Shown piece by piece: positions 44,405 through 57,200 of a DNA stretch of 64,000 nt. The position numbers were made by a program, and so were the translations under genes. The stretch spans positions 1-64,000 of the forward strand of contig CM057070.1 in the NCBI GenBank assembly GCA_029945375.1. Reading direction: 5' to 3'. This DNA comes from Agaricus subrufescens (lineage: Eukaryota > Basidiomycota > Agaricomycetes > Agaricales > Agaricaceae). The notes below the pieces were generated by a model. The model worked only from the letters and a program-made list of their open reading frames with translations. It searched no databases and had not been told where the DNA came from. Positions within the stretch are counted from its first letter, which is position 1; each line of letters starts with the position of its first letter.

Positions 44405-45090
44405 TAATTGTTTCGTTCTTACTGAACTTTTTTTTGTCTTTACTTCTTTTAAAGATTAGGTTTGCTAAGCACTTCTATTACCTTAGTAATCTATAATAGA
44501 CTAGACTAGTAGTGATTGCATAAGTACTTTCCCTTTTTTGATTAAACTAGAAAAATCTACTAGTATTAAAATAGAGTTAATTTAATAAACTATTATTTAA
44601 ATAAAATTTAGATTATAGCTAGTAGTTCCCTAGGCTAACTAAATTAAAAACAAACAAAATCTCCAAAAGGGTTTCTGTTTCATTCAAGGATATTAATTAA
44701 ATTTATTAAACTTAATCTTCTTTTAAGAATAGCGGCAAAAATAATATTAAAAAAGGTTACTAAAATAATTTCTTAAGTATAGCTTATAAATAACAACAAA
44801 TAGTAAATAGTTTAAGAAAAGCAGCTAAAATTAAACGGCTAACTTCATTACTTTACTACACTAATTGCAGGATCGCTTATAGGGTCGAGTAAACTAGTAG
44901 ATATGATAGCCAACTAACTTTGTTAACTACTAACAAAGATTTCAAATAAAGGAAGGGGTAAAATAATTAGATAAAAACAAAAATTAAACCAACAAGTAAT
45001 AGCCATACGGCAACCTATTTGAGCAGCTTTTTTTCTTTTTCTATCTAATTTTAGATCTAGCGTTAAGCTACTAATTTTAGTTATATTTAA
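44405..45090. other. Spacer downstream of cox2
   Basis: AT-rich with no recognised gene. It is the 3' flank of cox2 on the minus strand. Confidence 0.5.
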
Positions 45091-48000
45091 CTATTGAGAA
45101 GCTGAATCTACCCAGACTAAGAAATCCGGAGATGAAACTGCTTCAACTACAATAGGCATAAATCCGTGGTAAATTCCACATATTTCAGAGCATTGACCGT
45201 AGAATGTTCCGGTTCTTTCAGCTAAGAAAGAAACTTGATTCAATCTACCAGGGCAAGCATCTAATTTTAAACCTAAGGAAGGAACAGCGAAAGAGTGTAT
45301 TACATCTGCCAAGCATTTGTTAATGTTAATTAACTAATTCAAATGAAGTTTATACAACATATTAGATAAAAAGTAAGATTTTACTAAGGTTATTAAATTA
45401 GGTAAACTTTCAGGTCCCACATAAATTCTAGGCCTATTATTTTTAATACCTTGTATTGTACAATTAATATCAAATTTTATTTTAAGTACGTTTACTAGCT
45501 TAATTACTTCCTGTAAAGTGTAACTATCAGTACATAAAACTAATCCTTTATTTAAAACGGCTCCATCACCCTTAATCCAAAGGGCTAAAGCTATGGGAGT
45601 TAGTTAATCAAAAATATTTTAGGTAATTACTTTAACTTTATCTCTATAAAACGATATATATATAATTCATTAAAACAAGGTAAAGCTCTAGTGCTAAACT
45701 CCAAAGCATATTGCAAATTTCCTTTACGATGTGATTTAACTAAATATAGAAGCCTAGAGCAATAATGAGATAAAGAAAGATAAGAACTAATAACATAAAA
45801 TCTCTAGTCATAGATTGCTTAAATCTAATTCTAGGATTATAATTAAAGCTAAACTTCTCTAACCCTAATAATAGTTGACCCACTATTATTGAATACTGTA
45901 ATAAAGGTAAATTTATTAAAAATTTTACGTTATTAGTAAATCTACCCGTATATAAAGTTGAACCTAAATTAGAACCATAAGGAACTAAACATTATTGTTC
46001 CGACCTAGGGTAAAGAACACAGATTGTTACCTATTTATATTTTTGCCCTGCCACCGTAAAGGGGTTGAAAATAAAATCAAACTAATAAAACAAATTAATT
46101 AATGAATAAATGAATACATACTATTTTACTACAGTAGAAAGAAAGCACTGTTAACAAACAATCCGAAGGCTAATAAAAACACCAGTAAGATTGTATAACC
46201 AAGAACACTACCTTTGGTAATTAGTTTTCTGAATCTGATAATAGCAGCTAACTTAGGAAATCTTGTTTCTATTTTAAATAAAGTAATATAATGATCACTA
46301 AAGAATAAAAAGAAAAGATGCATTAAACACAAACACAAAGCAGTGAAGGTTAATAAATTTAACAAAGCGTAAGAATGAATTATATCAAGCGAGTTAACAT
46401 ATTCAGTAAAGGTTCTAATAAAGTTTGAAAGAGGTTCAAAGATAAAATCAAAAACACCCGATTCCTTAATTTCCTTAAATTCAGGGTCTTCGGGTTAGCC
46501 TGTAATTTTTAATACCCCTTCGTCAACACCCTTAGATATTTTTTCAGCCATTTCAACCTGAAATTTTGACTTTGCCTCCATGAACTGCTGTTTTTTAATC
46601 TCAAGCTCATCTTTTTCTGCTAAGAGCTTTAGTCTCTCTTCGGCTAAGTGACTCGAAGCCAATTGCAGTTGAACTCGTAGACTCTGGTATTGAATCCCTA
46701 CACCGATTGCTGTTAGCACTAAGCCTGCTATGTTTGTTTTCATTAAATTTCCTTTCATAAGTTCGTTGTATTCAGATACTCATGTAATTGTCTGTTAAGG
46801 TGCAAGACTACTATAAATTGCTAAAAATTGATAAAAAAGTGCTCTTTTTTGCAAAAATTAATAAAAAACAAAAATAAAAATAGCACTTTTTCTAAAATTC
46901 AAAATTTAATTTAATTTATTTTAATTTAATTTTTTGAGTAACAAACTCTGTTATTTTTAACTGTTTTACGGTATTTTTGAACGGGTGTTCTCCTGCTTTA
47001 ACACCATGCCAGGCCCTGTCTTTTTTATCGAGTCGTCCAGAGGTAGATTATATAAATCTAGATTTTAACCTGATTAACCGGTTTAACGGCTAATAAAAAG
47101 TTAGCTTTTAATATCTTCTATGTTTACTCATTTATATAAATACTCGGACTATATCATTATCCTAATCTAAATGCGCTTCAAGGTAGTAACGAAGTTACTT
47201 TTAACTTTCTACATTTTATTAAACTCAAGTATCGTTCATTAAGGATATCTCGCGTGTAGTCTCTGAGGAACCTACTTTTGCTTATAAAATTTACAATTTG
47301 GTTTCCTGCTGATTGTCCATTGTTGCATCTTTAAGATTTTTACTAGCTTAAATTATTAATTTAACTGTCCTTAGCTTAACTACGAGAAACTTATCACTTA
47401 TTTAAATTAGGTTGGCATTTCTTAGGTATCGGTGTGATTCAGCGTAATGCAGCGTTTAACGCGAAGCTAGAAATTAGTACTTAAAGCTTTAGGATATTCC
47501 AGCATATAGCGTGATTCGAATTAACAATTAAAACCGGCGGTAATAACGCAGTTGCTAGTTTTAATATTTAATAAGGGCAAGATGTCTCACCAGTAATAAT
47601 TAATCTAATATGGCAATCAACAGGTACAATTAATTTATTATCTACATCTAATAGTCTAAATTGTCCTAATTCTAAATCTGAATCAGGCAACATGTAAGAA
47701 TCAAAATCAATAGATTCTCCAGTTTCAGTAATAAAATCTGAATATTCATATGACCAGTACCATTGGTGCCCTACTACTTTGATAGTTAATGTCGGAGAAA
47801 TTACTTCCTTTACTCCTCTGGCACTAGCCGCTACGCTAAATATAGTTGTAGCTAGGTAAAGCAGCCAGCCGAATGGCTGTAGTAGCGAATGCTGCTAAAG
47901 TCAAAGCTGTTAATGCAAGAGAAGAGTTGGATTATATCTTCATCCCTATCTGGGGTCAAAGCAATGTTTGAGAGATTAGGTGGATGTTTCGCGTGTAATC

Positions 48001-50425
48001 TCTGAGGAACCTACTCTAGCATTAGAAATACAATTTGGTTTCCTGCTGATTGTCTATTACCCTATAGATAATAGGGATAAATTTAGGATTTTCACGCTTT
48101 CCTATTTCTAAAACAAGCGTACCTAGAAGCATTAAGAGTTTCCAGCATATAGCGAAATTATTCAATTAGCCTTCCAGCTAAAGGGGACGAAGTATGTTTG
48201 TCTATTTCTGTCGTAGCTTATATAGCATTGATTGGTGGAAGTGCGGTATAACAATAGATCGAAACAAGGGCAAAGACTTACCTACAATCCTAATCATAGG
48301 TTTGCCTGCATGTTGTTGGATTGTACTAAGCAGCCCAAACTGGTAATGAAGCATGGCAACCAACAGGTAACATTCTTTAAATGTGAAAGCTTCAGTATGA
48401 AAATAGAATCCACTAGGAGTCCAAGAACCGTCGTCCATTGCTCAATAAGCAAGAGATATTGGATTGAGATATTGTAGTAGATCTGTAGTAATAACTTTTG
48501 TGTATTTATTACCACTATGAACACTAACTAGCTGCTTGCTATAAAACAATTCGTGCAATTGAGTCAAAGCTGGATAACTTCGAGTCATTATTTGGATGAA
48601 AGGATTAGGTATTCCTTTTCGTAGACCAGGATTAATTAGAGGAACTCTACCACAGTAGGGACTAAGTGTAAGATACACTTGCCATATGTATTTAAATCGC
48701 TTAATAGTTTGAGTAAATACAAAGTACGGTGTGACTGAGGTTCGCGAATAATGTATCGAACCATCTCCTAGCAGATGGCCTACTAATTGTGAAGTTATCT
48801 CCTTGTTAAATACTGTTATATCCCGTGAATGCTTATTGAGTCTAATATTGTTGCTTGCGCCTGTAACACCAAATGGCACTACTTCAGTAGATTGAGATAC
48901 AATTTGACTGATGGGTGTAGAAGCCAAGGCTTTTAAAGCTAGATCAGGTAATAGACCAGGACTATCCATTAAATATAATAATCTAAATGAAGGGAAAGCA
49001 ATAGCAATTAAAATTATAGCAGGTGTGATTGTCCAAATTAATTCTAAAACTGTCGGCAAATTCAAATAGTTTCCTAATTGACCGGACTATATCTTACCAA
49101 ATTTGTGGTTATGGTTTTCACGTGTAGCCTCTGAGGAGCCTACTAAAATATTTATCAATATTCTGTAGTTACCTGCTGATAATCCATTGTTACATCCTTA
49201 AGAGTTTTCACTGTTAAATTCTATTTAAGGTATCTAAGGCTTTAGGAGGTTCCAGCATATAGTGAAATTTATATTCCTAGTTTTTCTAAGTTTACTTAGA
49301 TGAAAATTTATATCTGTCTTTAAAAATTTCACCTGAATTTATATATCTTCTTACAGTACTATGACTTATATCTAAAAATTTTGCGGCTCTTCTAGTTGAA
49401 ACAAAACTACCTATTAATTTAAACCCTTCATCCGAACATTTTTCATATATATTCAAGGGATTCCCACGTACAATGCTCATTTTTAATAATGTTTCATCTG
49501 AATGTTTTCTACCTAAGGCTGCTTGTCTCATTAGCTCTTTTGTTTCTTCTGTATGAGTTTTTCCAAATAAAGGATTATTCTCTTTTGCTTTTTTTAAACT
49601 CATTAAATATTTAGTCTCTTCTGTATGAAACCGACCAAATAATAAAGATTTTTCCTTTACATATACTCCTTTTAGAGCTTGACTAATTCTTTTTTTAGTT
49701 TCTTCGGAATGTTTAAGATTTAAAGAGCTACCTGCAAATTTTAATATATTATACTTTGGATTTAATTTATCTAAATAATATTGTTCTCTTAAAGTTAAAA
49801 CAGATTTATCACAATATTCTAATATTGTTACAGAAAAATTTAAATAGCCATATTTAATTAAAGCTCTACTGATTATAAGACTTTTTCTACTTTTTATATA
49901 GCTAAGACAAAAATAATTTTTAAATCTTTTAGCTAAATCACTAGATTGTCCTATATACATATCCTTTGTTAATTCATTAGTTAACATATAAATCCCGGAA
50001 TTACCTTTGTTTTCAGTATATATTAGCTTTCTATTATTATACGCATTTACGTATTTTTTAAAAAAATTAATATTTTCAGCTTGCACAGAAGAACTGTTAG
50101 ATAAAGTAGAAAAAGTACGCACAGACATTTTTGATATAATATTAAACTTAGAACACTTTTGAATCGGCACCCTGGTACCGTGTGTTAAATATTTATGTGA
50201 AATAGGGTTTTTACTTGAATTGAAGTAATAGACTATAGAAAATAAAGCCCAGAAAACTGTAATACTAATAATTATTAAATAGAAACCAATAGTATTGTGT
50301 AATGTCACTATTCCTGTATAACCTGGAGCAGCACTATCTTGGAAACCTAATTGCCAAGGTTGAGCAGCATCATTGTATATAGTAGTGTACGCTATTAAAT
50401 TAGTAAAACTAGCTAAATTTATCAT
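45091..50425 (-). CDS. cox2: Cytochrome c oxidase subunit 2 (4 exons)
   Basis: The CuA-bearing subunit of complex IV, which takes electrons from cytochrome c. Exons on the minus strand are 50425-50177, 49053-48964, 47807-47592 and 45309-45091. They total 774 nt, giving 257 residues plus stop. Each junction has an exon-final T and an intron-final G and joins conserved protein: [51 protein letters not shown]. The N-terminus has two membrane helices. The soluble domain has [13 protein letters not shown] in exon 3 and the CuA ligands HSFAVPS and [12 protein letters not shown] in exon 4. No TGA codon occurs in the exons. Confidence 0.95.
45330..45990 (-). pseudogene. Decayed LAGLIDADG endonuclease in cox2 intron 3
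   Basis: Minus-strand pieces in order: [20 protein letters not shown], then [20 protein letters not shown], then [12 protein letters not shown]; after a frame change [36 protein letters not shown]; then stops; then [20 protein letters not shown] (second motif) to [14 protein letters not shown]. Several frame changes and stops; no enzyme can be made. Confidence 0.75.
46129..46494 (-). CDS. Membrane-domain frame downstream of the coiled-coil frame
   Basis: In the same frame as 46495-46758 and directly after its TAA, the reading runs [19 protein letters not shown], then [19 protein letters not shown], then two hydrophobic segments to [13 protein letters not shown]. The first ATG is only at 46365, so expression needs readthrough, an internal start, or a miscalled stop. 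The [20 protein letters not shown] loop resembles the EKYPRILSLLKLRTK loop in the ORF at 3842-4153. Confidence 0.55.
   Translation of the reverse strand, partial: PEDPEFKEIKESGVFDFIFEPLSNFIRTFTEYVNSLDIIHSYALLNLLTFTALCLCLMHLFFLFFSDHYITLFKIETRFPKLAAIIRFRKLITKGSVLGYTILLVFLLAFGLFVNSAFFLL
46495..46758 (-). CDS. Small coiled-coil ORF in cox2 intron 3 (87 aa)
   Basis: Function unknown. A short hydrophobic N-terminus ([18 protein letters not shown]) is followed by a charged heptad-like helix ([20 protein letters not shown] and onward). The second Met (residue 6) is preceded by AAGGAAATTTA, which looks like a bacterial-type ribosome binding site but may be chance. Third positions are clearly richer in G/C than in the surrounding intron, pointing to a different source. 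The frame stays open after the TAA. Confidence 0.55.
   Translation of the reverse strand: MKGNLMKTNIAGLVLTAIGVGIQYQSLRVQLQLASSHLAEERLKLLAEKDELEIKKQQFMEAKSKFQVEMAEKISKGVDEGVLKITG
47808..48963 (-). other. cox2 intron 2 (group I, HEG-bearing)
   Basis: Splits LLYLMD/EVISP with T and G boundaries. The HEG is fused in frame to exon 2. The core follows near the 3' end: ATATGCTGGAAACTCTTAAT near 48150, GACAATCAGCAGGAAACC near 48050, TTCCTCAGAGATTACACG near 48000. Confidence 0.9.
48202..48963 (-). CDS. LAGLIDADG endonuclease in frame with cox2 exon 2
   Basis: The frame continues from exon 2 as [20 protein letters not shown], with the first motif [20 protein letters not shown] at 48442-48444 must be Trp to complete the conserved [16 protein letters not shown] motif, after which it ends [24 protein letters not shown]_2-type layout (G-D near the start, Y-W-x-M-D-D-G in the middle). 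The precursor is presumably cleaved from the cox2 part. Under the standard code it would lose the second motif. Confidence 0.88.
49054..50176 (-). other. cox2 intron 1 (group I, GIY-YIG bearing)
   Basis: Splits KYLTHG/TVLELIW with T and G boundaries. The core near the 3' end includes ATATGCTGGAACCTCCTAAA at about 49255 and GGCTCCTCAGAGGCTACACG at about 49130. Confidence 0.9.
49292..50176 (-). CDS. GIY-YIG endonuclease in frame with cox2 exon 1
   Basis: The only GIY-YIG enzyme in the window. The catalytic module starts with [20 protein letters not shown] and the conserved Arg in LAKRFKNYF. Then come [18 protein letters not shown] and NUMOD3-like DNA-binding repeats ([30 protein letters not shown]). 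A NUMOD1-like helix-turn-helix ends the protein ([20 protein letters not shown]). No stops, no frameshift, no TGA. Such enzymes nick the intronless cox2 allele and spread the intron. Confidence 0.93.
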   Translation of the reverse strand, partial: TRVPIQKCSKFNIISKMSVRTFSTLSNSSSVQAENINFFKKYVNAYNNRKLIYTENKGNSGIYMLTNELTKDMYIGQSSDLAKRFKNYFCLSYIKSRKSLIISRALIKYGYLNFSVTILEYCDKSVLTLREQYYLDKLNPKYNILKFAGSSLNLKHSEETKKRISQALKGVYVKEKSLLFGRFHTEETKYLMSLKKAKENNPLFGKTHTEETKELMRQAALGRKHSDETLLKMSIVRGNPLNIYEKCSDEGFKLIGSFVSTRRAAKFLDISHSTVRRYINSGEIFKDRYKFSSK

Positions 50426-51225
50426 TTAAATTTTGAATTTGTTGAATTATGAATATACTGGTTTTAGATAGATAGTTTAAGCTGAAGCTAAGTGCTTAGC
50501 GAAGCACTTCTTTTTGTAAGAGCGAAGCACTAAATGTCTAACTCCGTTTCTAGTCCGTTAGTTCGGCAATTAATACTAGCGAAGCGCTAACGAATCGCAG
50601 CTAGGCGAAGCCTACTCCAAAAAAATTTTATTCTAAAACTTAAACACAGAGCATATAAACTGCTAAGCATCTTCATAGGAATCTTTTTTAATTTCTTGCT
50701 CTTTACCCAAGCAATCACAGGGTAGCTTCGATTTTTATGTTGTAGCCTTAAAAAATTCTAATTCTAAATTTAATTCTAATAATAACCTAGCTACGAGTAA
50801 AAGCTACTGCTTCTAATAGTCAAGCACAAAAGCTAAAGCTAGGACATAGTAGCAAAACTACTTTTATTAGAGGCCCTCCCAAAGCTAGCAAGCCTAACTA
50901 GTTAGGCATTTATAAAATATATTTATTAATTTTTAATTTAAAGGGTTTAAATCCTTCTTAGGATAAAATTAGGGTTAATTTAACTTAATAAGCATTAAAA
51001 ATACACAATTACCTCTTTTTTTTTTACTTTGTTAGTATTTTGAAAAACATAAAACCTTGTGCTTTGTAAAGAGGTATATTTTATAGAATTAATCACTTAT
51101 CTAAAATTTCCTTTCTGGATTTTCGAGCTAACCCTTTGGGCTGTAATAGTTTCGGTTAATATTTCCTCTGCACAGCTTGTAGTTTGAGCTAGAGAACAGG
51201 TAAAGGGGTATAAATTAACACAAAA
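50426..51225. other. Spacer between cox2 and cob
   Basis: AT-rich with TAGCGAAGC-type repeats (for example GCTTAGCGAAGCACTT at about 50490, TACTAGCGAAGCGCTAACG at about 50565). No gene seen. It probably contains the leader of cox2 and the 3' end of cob. Confidence 0.5.
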
Positions 51226-54200
51226 CTAACCTTCACTAGTATTTGTTAAAGGGGCCCGGAATGTTTCAGTAGCTACATCAAATAGAGAATTTTCTACTAG
51301 ACCTATAAATGGAACTAATACTAAGAACCAGGCAAAGTAGAATCCTGTAGCTAATTGACCTATGGTTACGAATGGCTCCTCAGGGTGTTGACTACCGATC
51401 CACATTAATATTAAGAAATCTACAATTAAAGACCAGAAAGCAAATTTCATAATAGGTCTGAAAGTTGAACCTCTTATTCTACTTGTATCAACTAAAGGTA
51501 AAATTAATAAAATTAATAATGAACCAAACATAGCGATTACTCCAAGTAATTTATTAGGTATAGATCTTAATATAGCGTAAAAAGGTAACAGATCAAATTT
51601 AATATTATTTAAATTTAGAACAGTCTATTTTGTAAAGCATATCCTTATGCATCAACTGTAATATTAGATCTCTAATCAAACCAATACTTTCTTCCCATAC
51701 ATAAATTCTTGGCCCTTTAGATTGTTTATGTATAGAACATTTTAAAGATTTATTGGCTTTGTCCACAAACATATTTTCTAAAGTTCTCTTTAAATTTAAT
51801 ACCTCTTCATTTGTAAAATTGTAAGTATTTAAATGTAAACCTTTATTTTGAAGAGAACCATCATCCATAATCCAATAGGCTAATCCTCTAGGAGTCAGAA
51901 GTTCTTGTATGTTTGAAGGAACTATTTTAATATTTTCTGAATTAAAAAAATAGATTTCTGTATAAATTGAAACATGGTAAAGATAGTGTAGCAAAATTAA
52001 CTGAACAATACTTCTGATTAGTTCTTTTGTCTTTGAAAGATCTTTCTTTAATTTTAAAATCTTCACTTATATAAGGTTGAAATAATTCAAAAACATGATT
52101 AAAATAATTAAAGTGATGTTTTCTTAAACTACTTTGTCCATAAATAAATCTAGAGTTGCCAATTAAGGATCTTCGCTGAATATGACCGTCACCTAATAAC
52201 AATCCTATAACAATTTCATTTAAAGGATATTCGATAGACATTTTTGATCTTTCTATTTTAGATAGTCTTTTTTTAGGCTCAGAAGTTGGATAATTTTGCG
52301 TGCTTATTAAACTTATAGAAGTTATCAGATCTAATTAATAATATAATACCCCTTACCTTTCAGTAATGGCTGGACTATATCTTCATCCTTTAAAGGCTAA
52401 TAATAGCTAAGACCGGAGCTTTACGTATAGTCTCTGAGAATCCTACTCTCACATTATTTAATGTAGTTTCGTTTCCTGCTGATTGTCCATTGTTACATCT
52501 TTAAGAAATTTTACTATCGAAGCTTGTAGTTACCCTAGTTTTAGCTAGGTTAGGTTATATCTTATTACATTAGGTTAAACTTGATTAGTACTTAAAGCTT
52601 TAGGAGTTTCCAGCATATAGTAAAGTTTATTTTTCAGAAGGTTACCCTTAAGCAAAGCATCTGTTTAATACCATTCAGGAACAATAGAAGCTGGAGTTAC
52701 CATAGGATCAGCTGGTATATAGTTATCACTGTGCGACTCTCAAAAAATAAAAAACAAAAAACAGAATCATTATAAATGAGACCAGTATTTAAATACTTAT
52801 CTATTGTCTTTCGGGAAAATTTTCTATCCAAAAAGTGTATAGAATAATGAGTAGTAATATGTAAGGTATACTTATTTACTACATAGATCTCTAGAGCATA
52901 GGAGCTAGATTTGACTACAGATCGCTTTAGTATTATAAACTAATTTTCTCTACAGTTATATTTTTATAAGTAAAATCTCTTACTCTAATTCAGTTATTTA
53001 TTAATAATCTTTTCAACTTAAATTGACTAACTATTTATAAAGTTGAACCTACTTATATCTGTTTAATTTAAAAAAAGGGGTGGTATTACAAATAATTTCA
53101 AGTAATTATCTTCCTTAAATTTAAGACACAAGTATCATTATTAACTATAATTGAAGAATCTATTTTTAAGAAAGGTCTTTTGGAATTTAATAATGAATAG
53201 TATTTTTATTTTGAGTTGGACTATCTCTTCCAAAACCTTTATATAATCTTATTTAAATAGTATAAATTATATAAGTCTTTAACTAACTAATTAATTAAAG
53301 TAAAACAAAAAAACAAAAACAAGTAACTAAGATTAGTTTAGCTAACTTTAGTTAAAATTTAAATCAAACAGGTTAAGGTGGAAAACTAATTTTGATTATT
53401 CCATTTTTTTAAAAATCTTTCCCACATTTTATATTTAACAGATAAACTATTAGTTTCCCTATATACTTTAGATTCATTTAATTCATGAAATTCTTTAATT
53501 AAATAAGTTCTATGTCTTTTAATTGTTTTAGGAGGGAAATTTAAAAAATAATCATATAAATTTAAATGCAAAAGCTTAGAATTAGCTTTCCAAAAATAAC
53601 AACCATTTTCTGTTTTATCAAAATAGATTTTACCACCTATCTTTAATAAAAACTCGAGATTACACCTGCTCTTATTAGCTATGCTTATTGTTAATTGATA
53701 TCTGAATGTATCTTCATATTTGTGTATATAAAAGTTAATAGTACCATCAGAATCCAATAAACCACTGAGATATGCAGAATTTATAGTAGGAGTCACAGGA
53801 TCTTTGATGGGTATATTTAAAGCGACACAAGCTTTATGCAATTGTGCAAGTCTAATATTATTAATTAATAAACCATTTAAACAATTAATTATTTTAATAA
53901 CTGTTTCTCTATTTTGAGTTCTATACCTAACAGCTTTTATTCCAGCTCTAGCATGAACATTGCCTCCAAATTTATTTTGAATAATTCGTAAGACTCTTTC
54001 ATCAGTACTAGGGAGTGTCATTTCAAAACCCACATATCCAGATTTATTAACATATATATAACCATCACCATCTGTTATTCCAGCAAACCATTGCCTAAAT
54101 TTTAAGCTGATTTCTTTATTATGATTATCTTTAAACTTCGTATTTCCAATGAATTTTTCACCTAAAGATTTTAATCTGTTAATTTGTGTTGAATTATTCA

Positions 54201-57200
54201 TAGTAGACGACATCAGTTGAATTCCTTGTCTGTTTGTTAAAGGATTTAAATTTATTTTATTTTTTATTTTATTTGTATGTGTGCGTATAGTCTCTGAAAT
54301 TCCTACTCGTAATAAAATCAAACTAAATTTATTTAGGTATAATTCATAATTTAATAAATCTAAATAAATAAAGCCTCTCATAATTACTAAACCCACAAAA
54401 AGACTAACAGTAAAAAGAGTAAAAAATTTTATAACTTTGGTTATCTGCTGATTATATACTCTATAATAGTATCTTACTATATTGGGGTTCAATTTAAAAC
54501 TAAAAACCAAAGAAACGAAATCTCTAAGTTTATTAACATTAAAAATTAAATCACTTATAAATATAGTTCTATTATAAATTTTCACTAAAAAATAATTTAG
54601 TATATACTTCCAGCTTATAGCACATGAAAAAATAATATTTACTATTAAAAATATTATCATAGGCCACAATTGCAATTGACCTAACACGTTAGGGTAGAAG
54701 AACACCATAATAGATAAAACTAAGAAGAATGCAAAAATAGTTACTAAGTCTTTAAATACGAAGTAAGGATGCATTGCATATCTATCTCCACTAGAAGTAA
54801 CTCCATTAGGATTATTTGAACCATGTTCGTGTAGCTAATTTTATTGCTTATGAATATTTAATTTATATAGCATATCTTGATGCATATATTTAATAACTAG
54901 GTTTTTAACTAAAGGAAGCTGATTTTTTGTAATATATATTGTGTATTGTCCCTTTTCTATGTTATATGTATTAATTGAAGCAGTTATAACTATTAAAGTT
55001 AGTAGCTAGCGCTTTAAATAATAAATTTAATTCCTCCAAAGAAAAAGAATGAGTACATAATCTTAAATCTGAACCTGTGATAGTTCCGTCATCCATGATC
55101 CAATAAGCTAAACTAACAGGCGTTAACAAGTCTGCAATATTACTAGGAACTATTTTTTTTTCCTTCACAATAGAAAGATTCATATAGTTCATTAAAACAA
55201 GGAAGAGCTAAAGTAACAAAACTTATATTATATCTTAATTTGCCTGTTTCTTTGTTTTTAATTTCACTAATTGAAGGAGGAGTTGACACAAATTCTTGGA
55301 ATAAAGAATATAAATGCAATAAATAGGAAGTGTTTATACTACCCTGTTTAAATACAATCCTTACATTAGATTTAGAAGAAAATCTTCTCATGTAAACTAT
55401 CCTAGTATATTTACTACTAACACTTGTTTTAGGTGGGAATCTAATTTAAATTGAGATCTTTCAACTTTAGTCAGCCTTTTGATATAGTGGCTAGAACTAG
55501 TCTGAAAAAACCTATTTATTTTTAATATATTTTTAAGCAATAATACTTATACCTTTCAGAGTAAGTTTGGACTATATCATCACCTCATTAAAATCAGGTG
55601 TCAACCGTGTAGTCTCTGAGAATTCTATTAACCTTGGTTAAGGTGTAGTTTCCTGCTGATTGTCCATTGTTATATACTTAAATTTTTTACCCTAGAATTT
55701 TATAAAAAATATCTAACAAAGCAGTAAAGCCTAGTTAACATTTTTGGAATGAGAGGTTAAGGTATTTAAGTCTTTAGAAGTTTCCAGCATATGGGTTGAT
55801 TCAAATGTACTATCTCTAATACATAGGCCCTACACTAGAGCTATTAAGTGAGCTACTGCTAAAGCAGCTAATAAGAAAGGTAATAAATAATGTAAAGAAA
55901 AGAATCTATTTAATGTAGCATTTCCTACTGAACATTATGTTGGTAGTCTCCATATATAATATATAAGTTTTATATTAAATACTCTCACTACTCTCAATAT
56001 ATTTATATATTGATCGGACTATATCTTAATCCTATTATTTGAATGTTTGTATTAATTTTAACCTCACCTAGCAGACTATGGGGCAAGGTTTAATAAAAAC
56101 AATACCCTAAATTAGGTTCCCTATAAGGGGTAGGAGAAATTTATTTAGTAATTAGAAGGTATTTTTATTTTTGCGGAGTATCTAGATATTGTTCTTAAGT
56201 GCTTAATTCACAATATATATTGTAATTTTTTATATCCCATTAATTTTACAGGTTCATTTGATAAAAATTTGATTATATTTTCTATTGATCTTACTCCTGT
56301 AACTTTTAATTTAGAACAATTAGTTTTATCTATATGTACTGCAGTTGTAAAGGATAAATATTTTTTTATTGCATTTAATAAAATATCTCCATTCTTCTGA
56401 GCAATATCAAAACTAGCTACTCAAGAACCTTTATTTAAATAAGTACTAAAACAGCCTTCAGCTTCTATAAAACCTACTAATCAAGCTGACAAATATGAGG
56501 TATTAATAATATTTTCAATAGAATTTAAAGGTTTAGTATCTCTAACATATCCTACTAAATCTTTTGAATAAATAATATTAGAAAGTAATGCACTTTTAAA
56601 TCTTAAATAATCATATTGTTTATTAGATAACATAGGATATTTGTCAAATATAGGAAAAATCAAATTTTTTAATTGATCTTTATTTCTAATACGTAAAGAT
56701 ACCATTTCTATTTCTTTTCTTTTTCTAAAACTTATAACACCTATACCTAATAAATCTCGGATTTTATATATTAATTGCACATCTCTTATAGATAATTCAA
56801 TACCTAGTTCATATATTAAATATTTACCATTTTGACTAATACTAAAAAATCCATCTCCTTCAAATAAACCTACTAAATAGGCGTACACCAAAAAGTTCCT
56901 ATTATCTTTATCAGGACTCTTAAAAAAGCTATTTCTAATACTAATGAGTTTATTTTTCTTCATTTTTAAACTTATTCAAACTCATCTTAATCTCAGTTAT
57001 ATTGGCTAATTCTTCTTCAGAAAACCCTGATAAATAGAAAGGAAGCGTTGTGTAGTTAGGATCTCCTGCGTTTAGTCTCTGAGAGGCTTTTGAAGTCTTA
57101 AAACTTCTAACCCCTGCTGATTTTCCCCGTGTCCTTGTAATTTTGACGCGATTAATCCTCTTAAACTCTGGCGAAACCTTAAGCGGCGTGGCCGAGAATA

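Larger units (their letters stand above)
45310..47591 (-). other. cox2 intron 3 (group I, 2.3 kb, compound)
   Basis: The group I core lies at the 5' end: ATATGCTGGAATATCCTAAA near 47510, GACAATCAGCAGGAAACC near 47310, TTCCTCAGAGACTACACG near 47250 and GATATAGTCCGAG near 47150. After it come two unrelated plasmid-type frames (46758-46129) and then a decayed LAGLIDADG gene ending about 20 bases before exon 4. Confidence 0.8.

Noticed and set aside
48232..48524. Open frames on both strands over the cox2 intron 2 HEG
   Set aside because: Other frames of the HEG, which is supported by its motifs once TGA is read as Trp.
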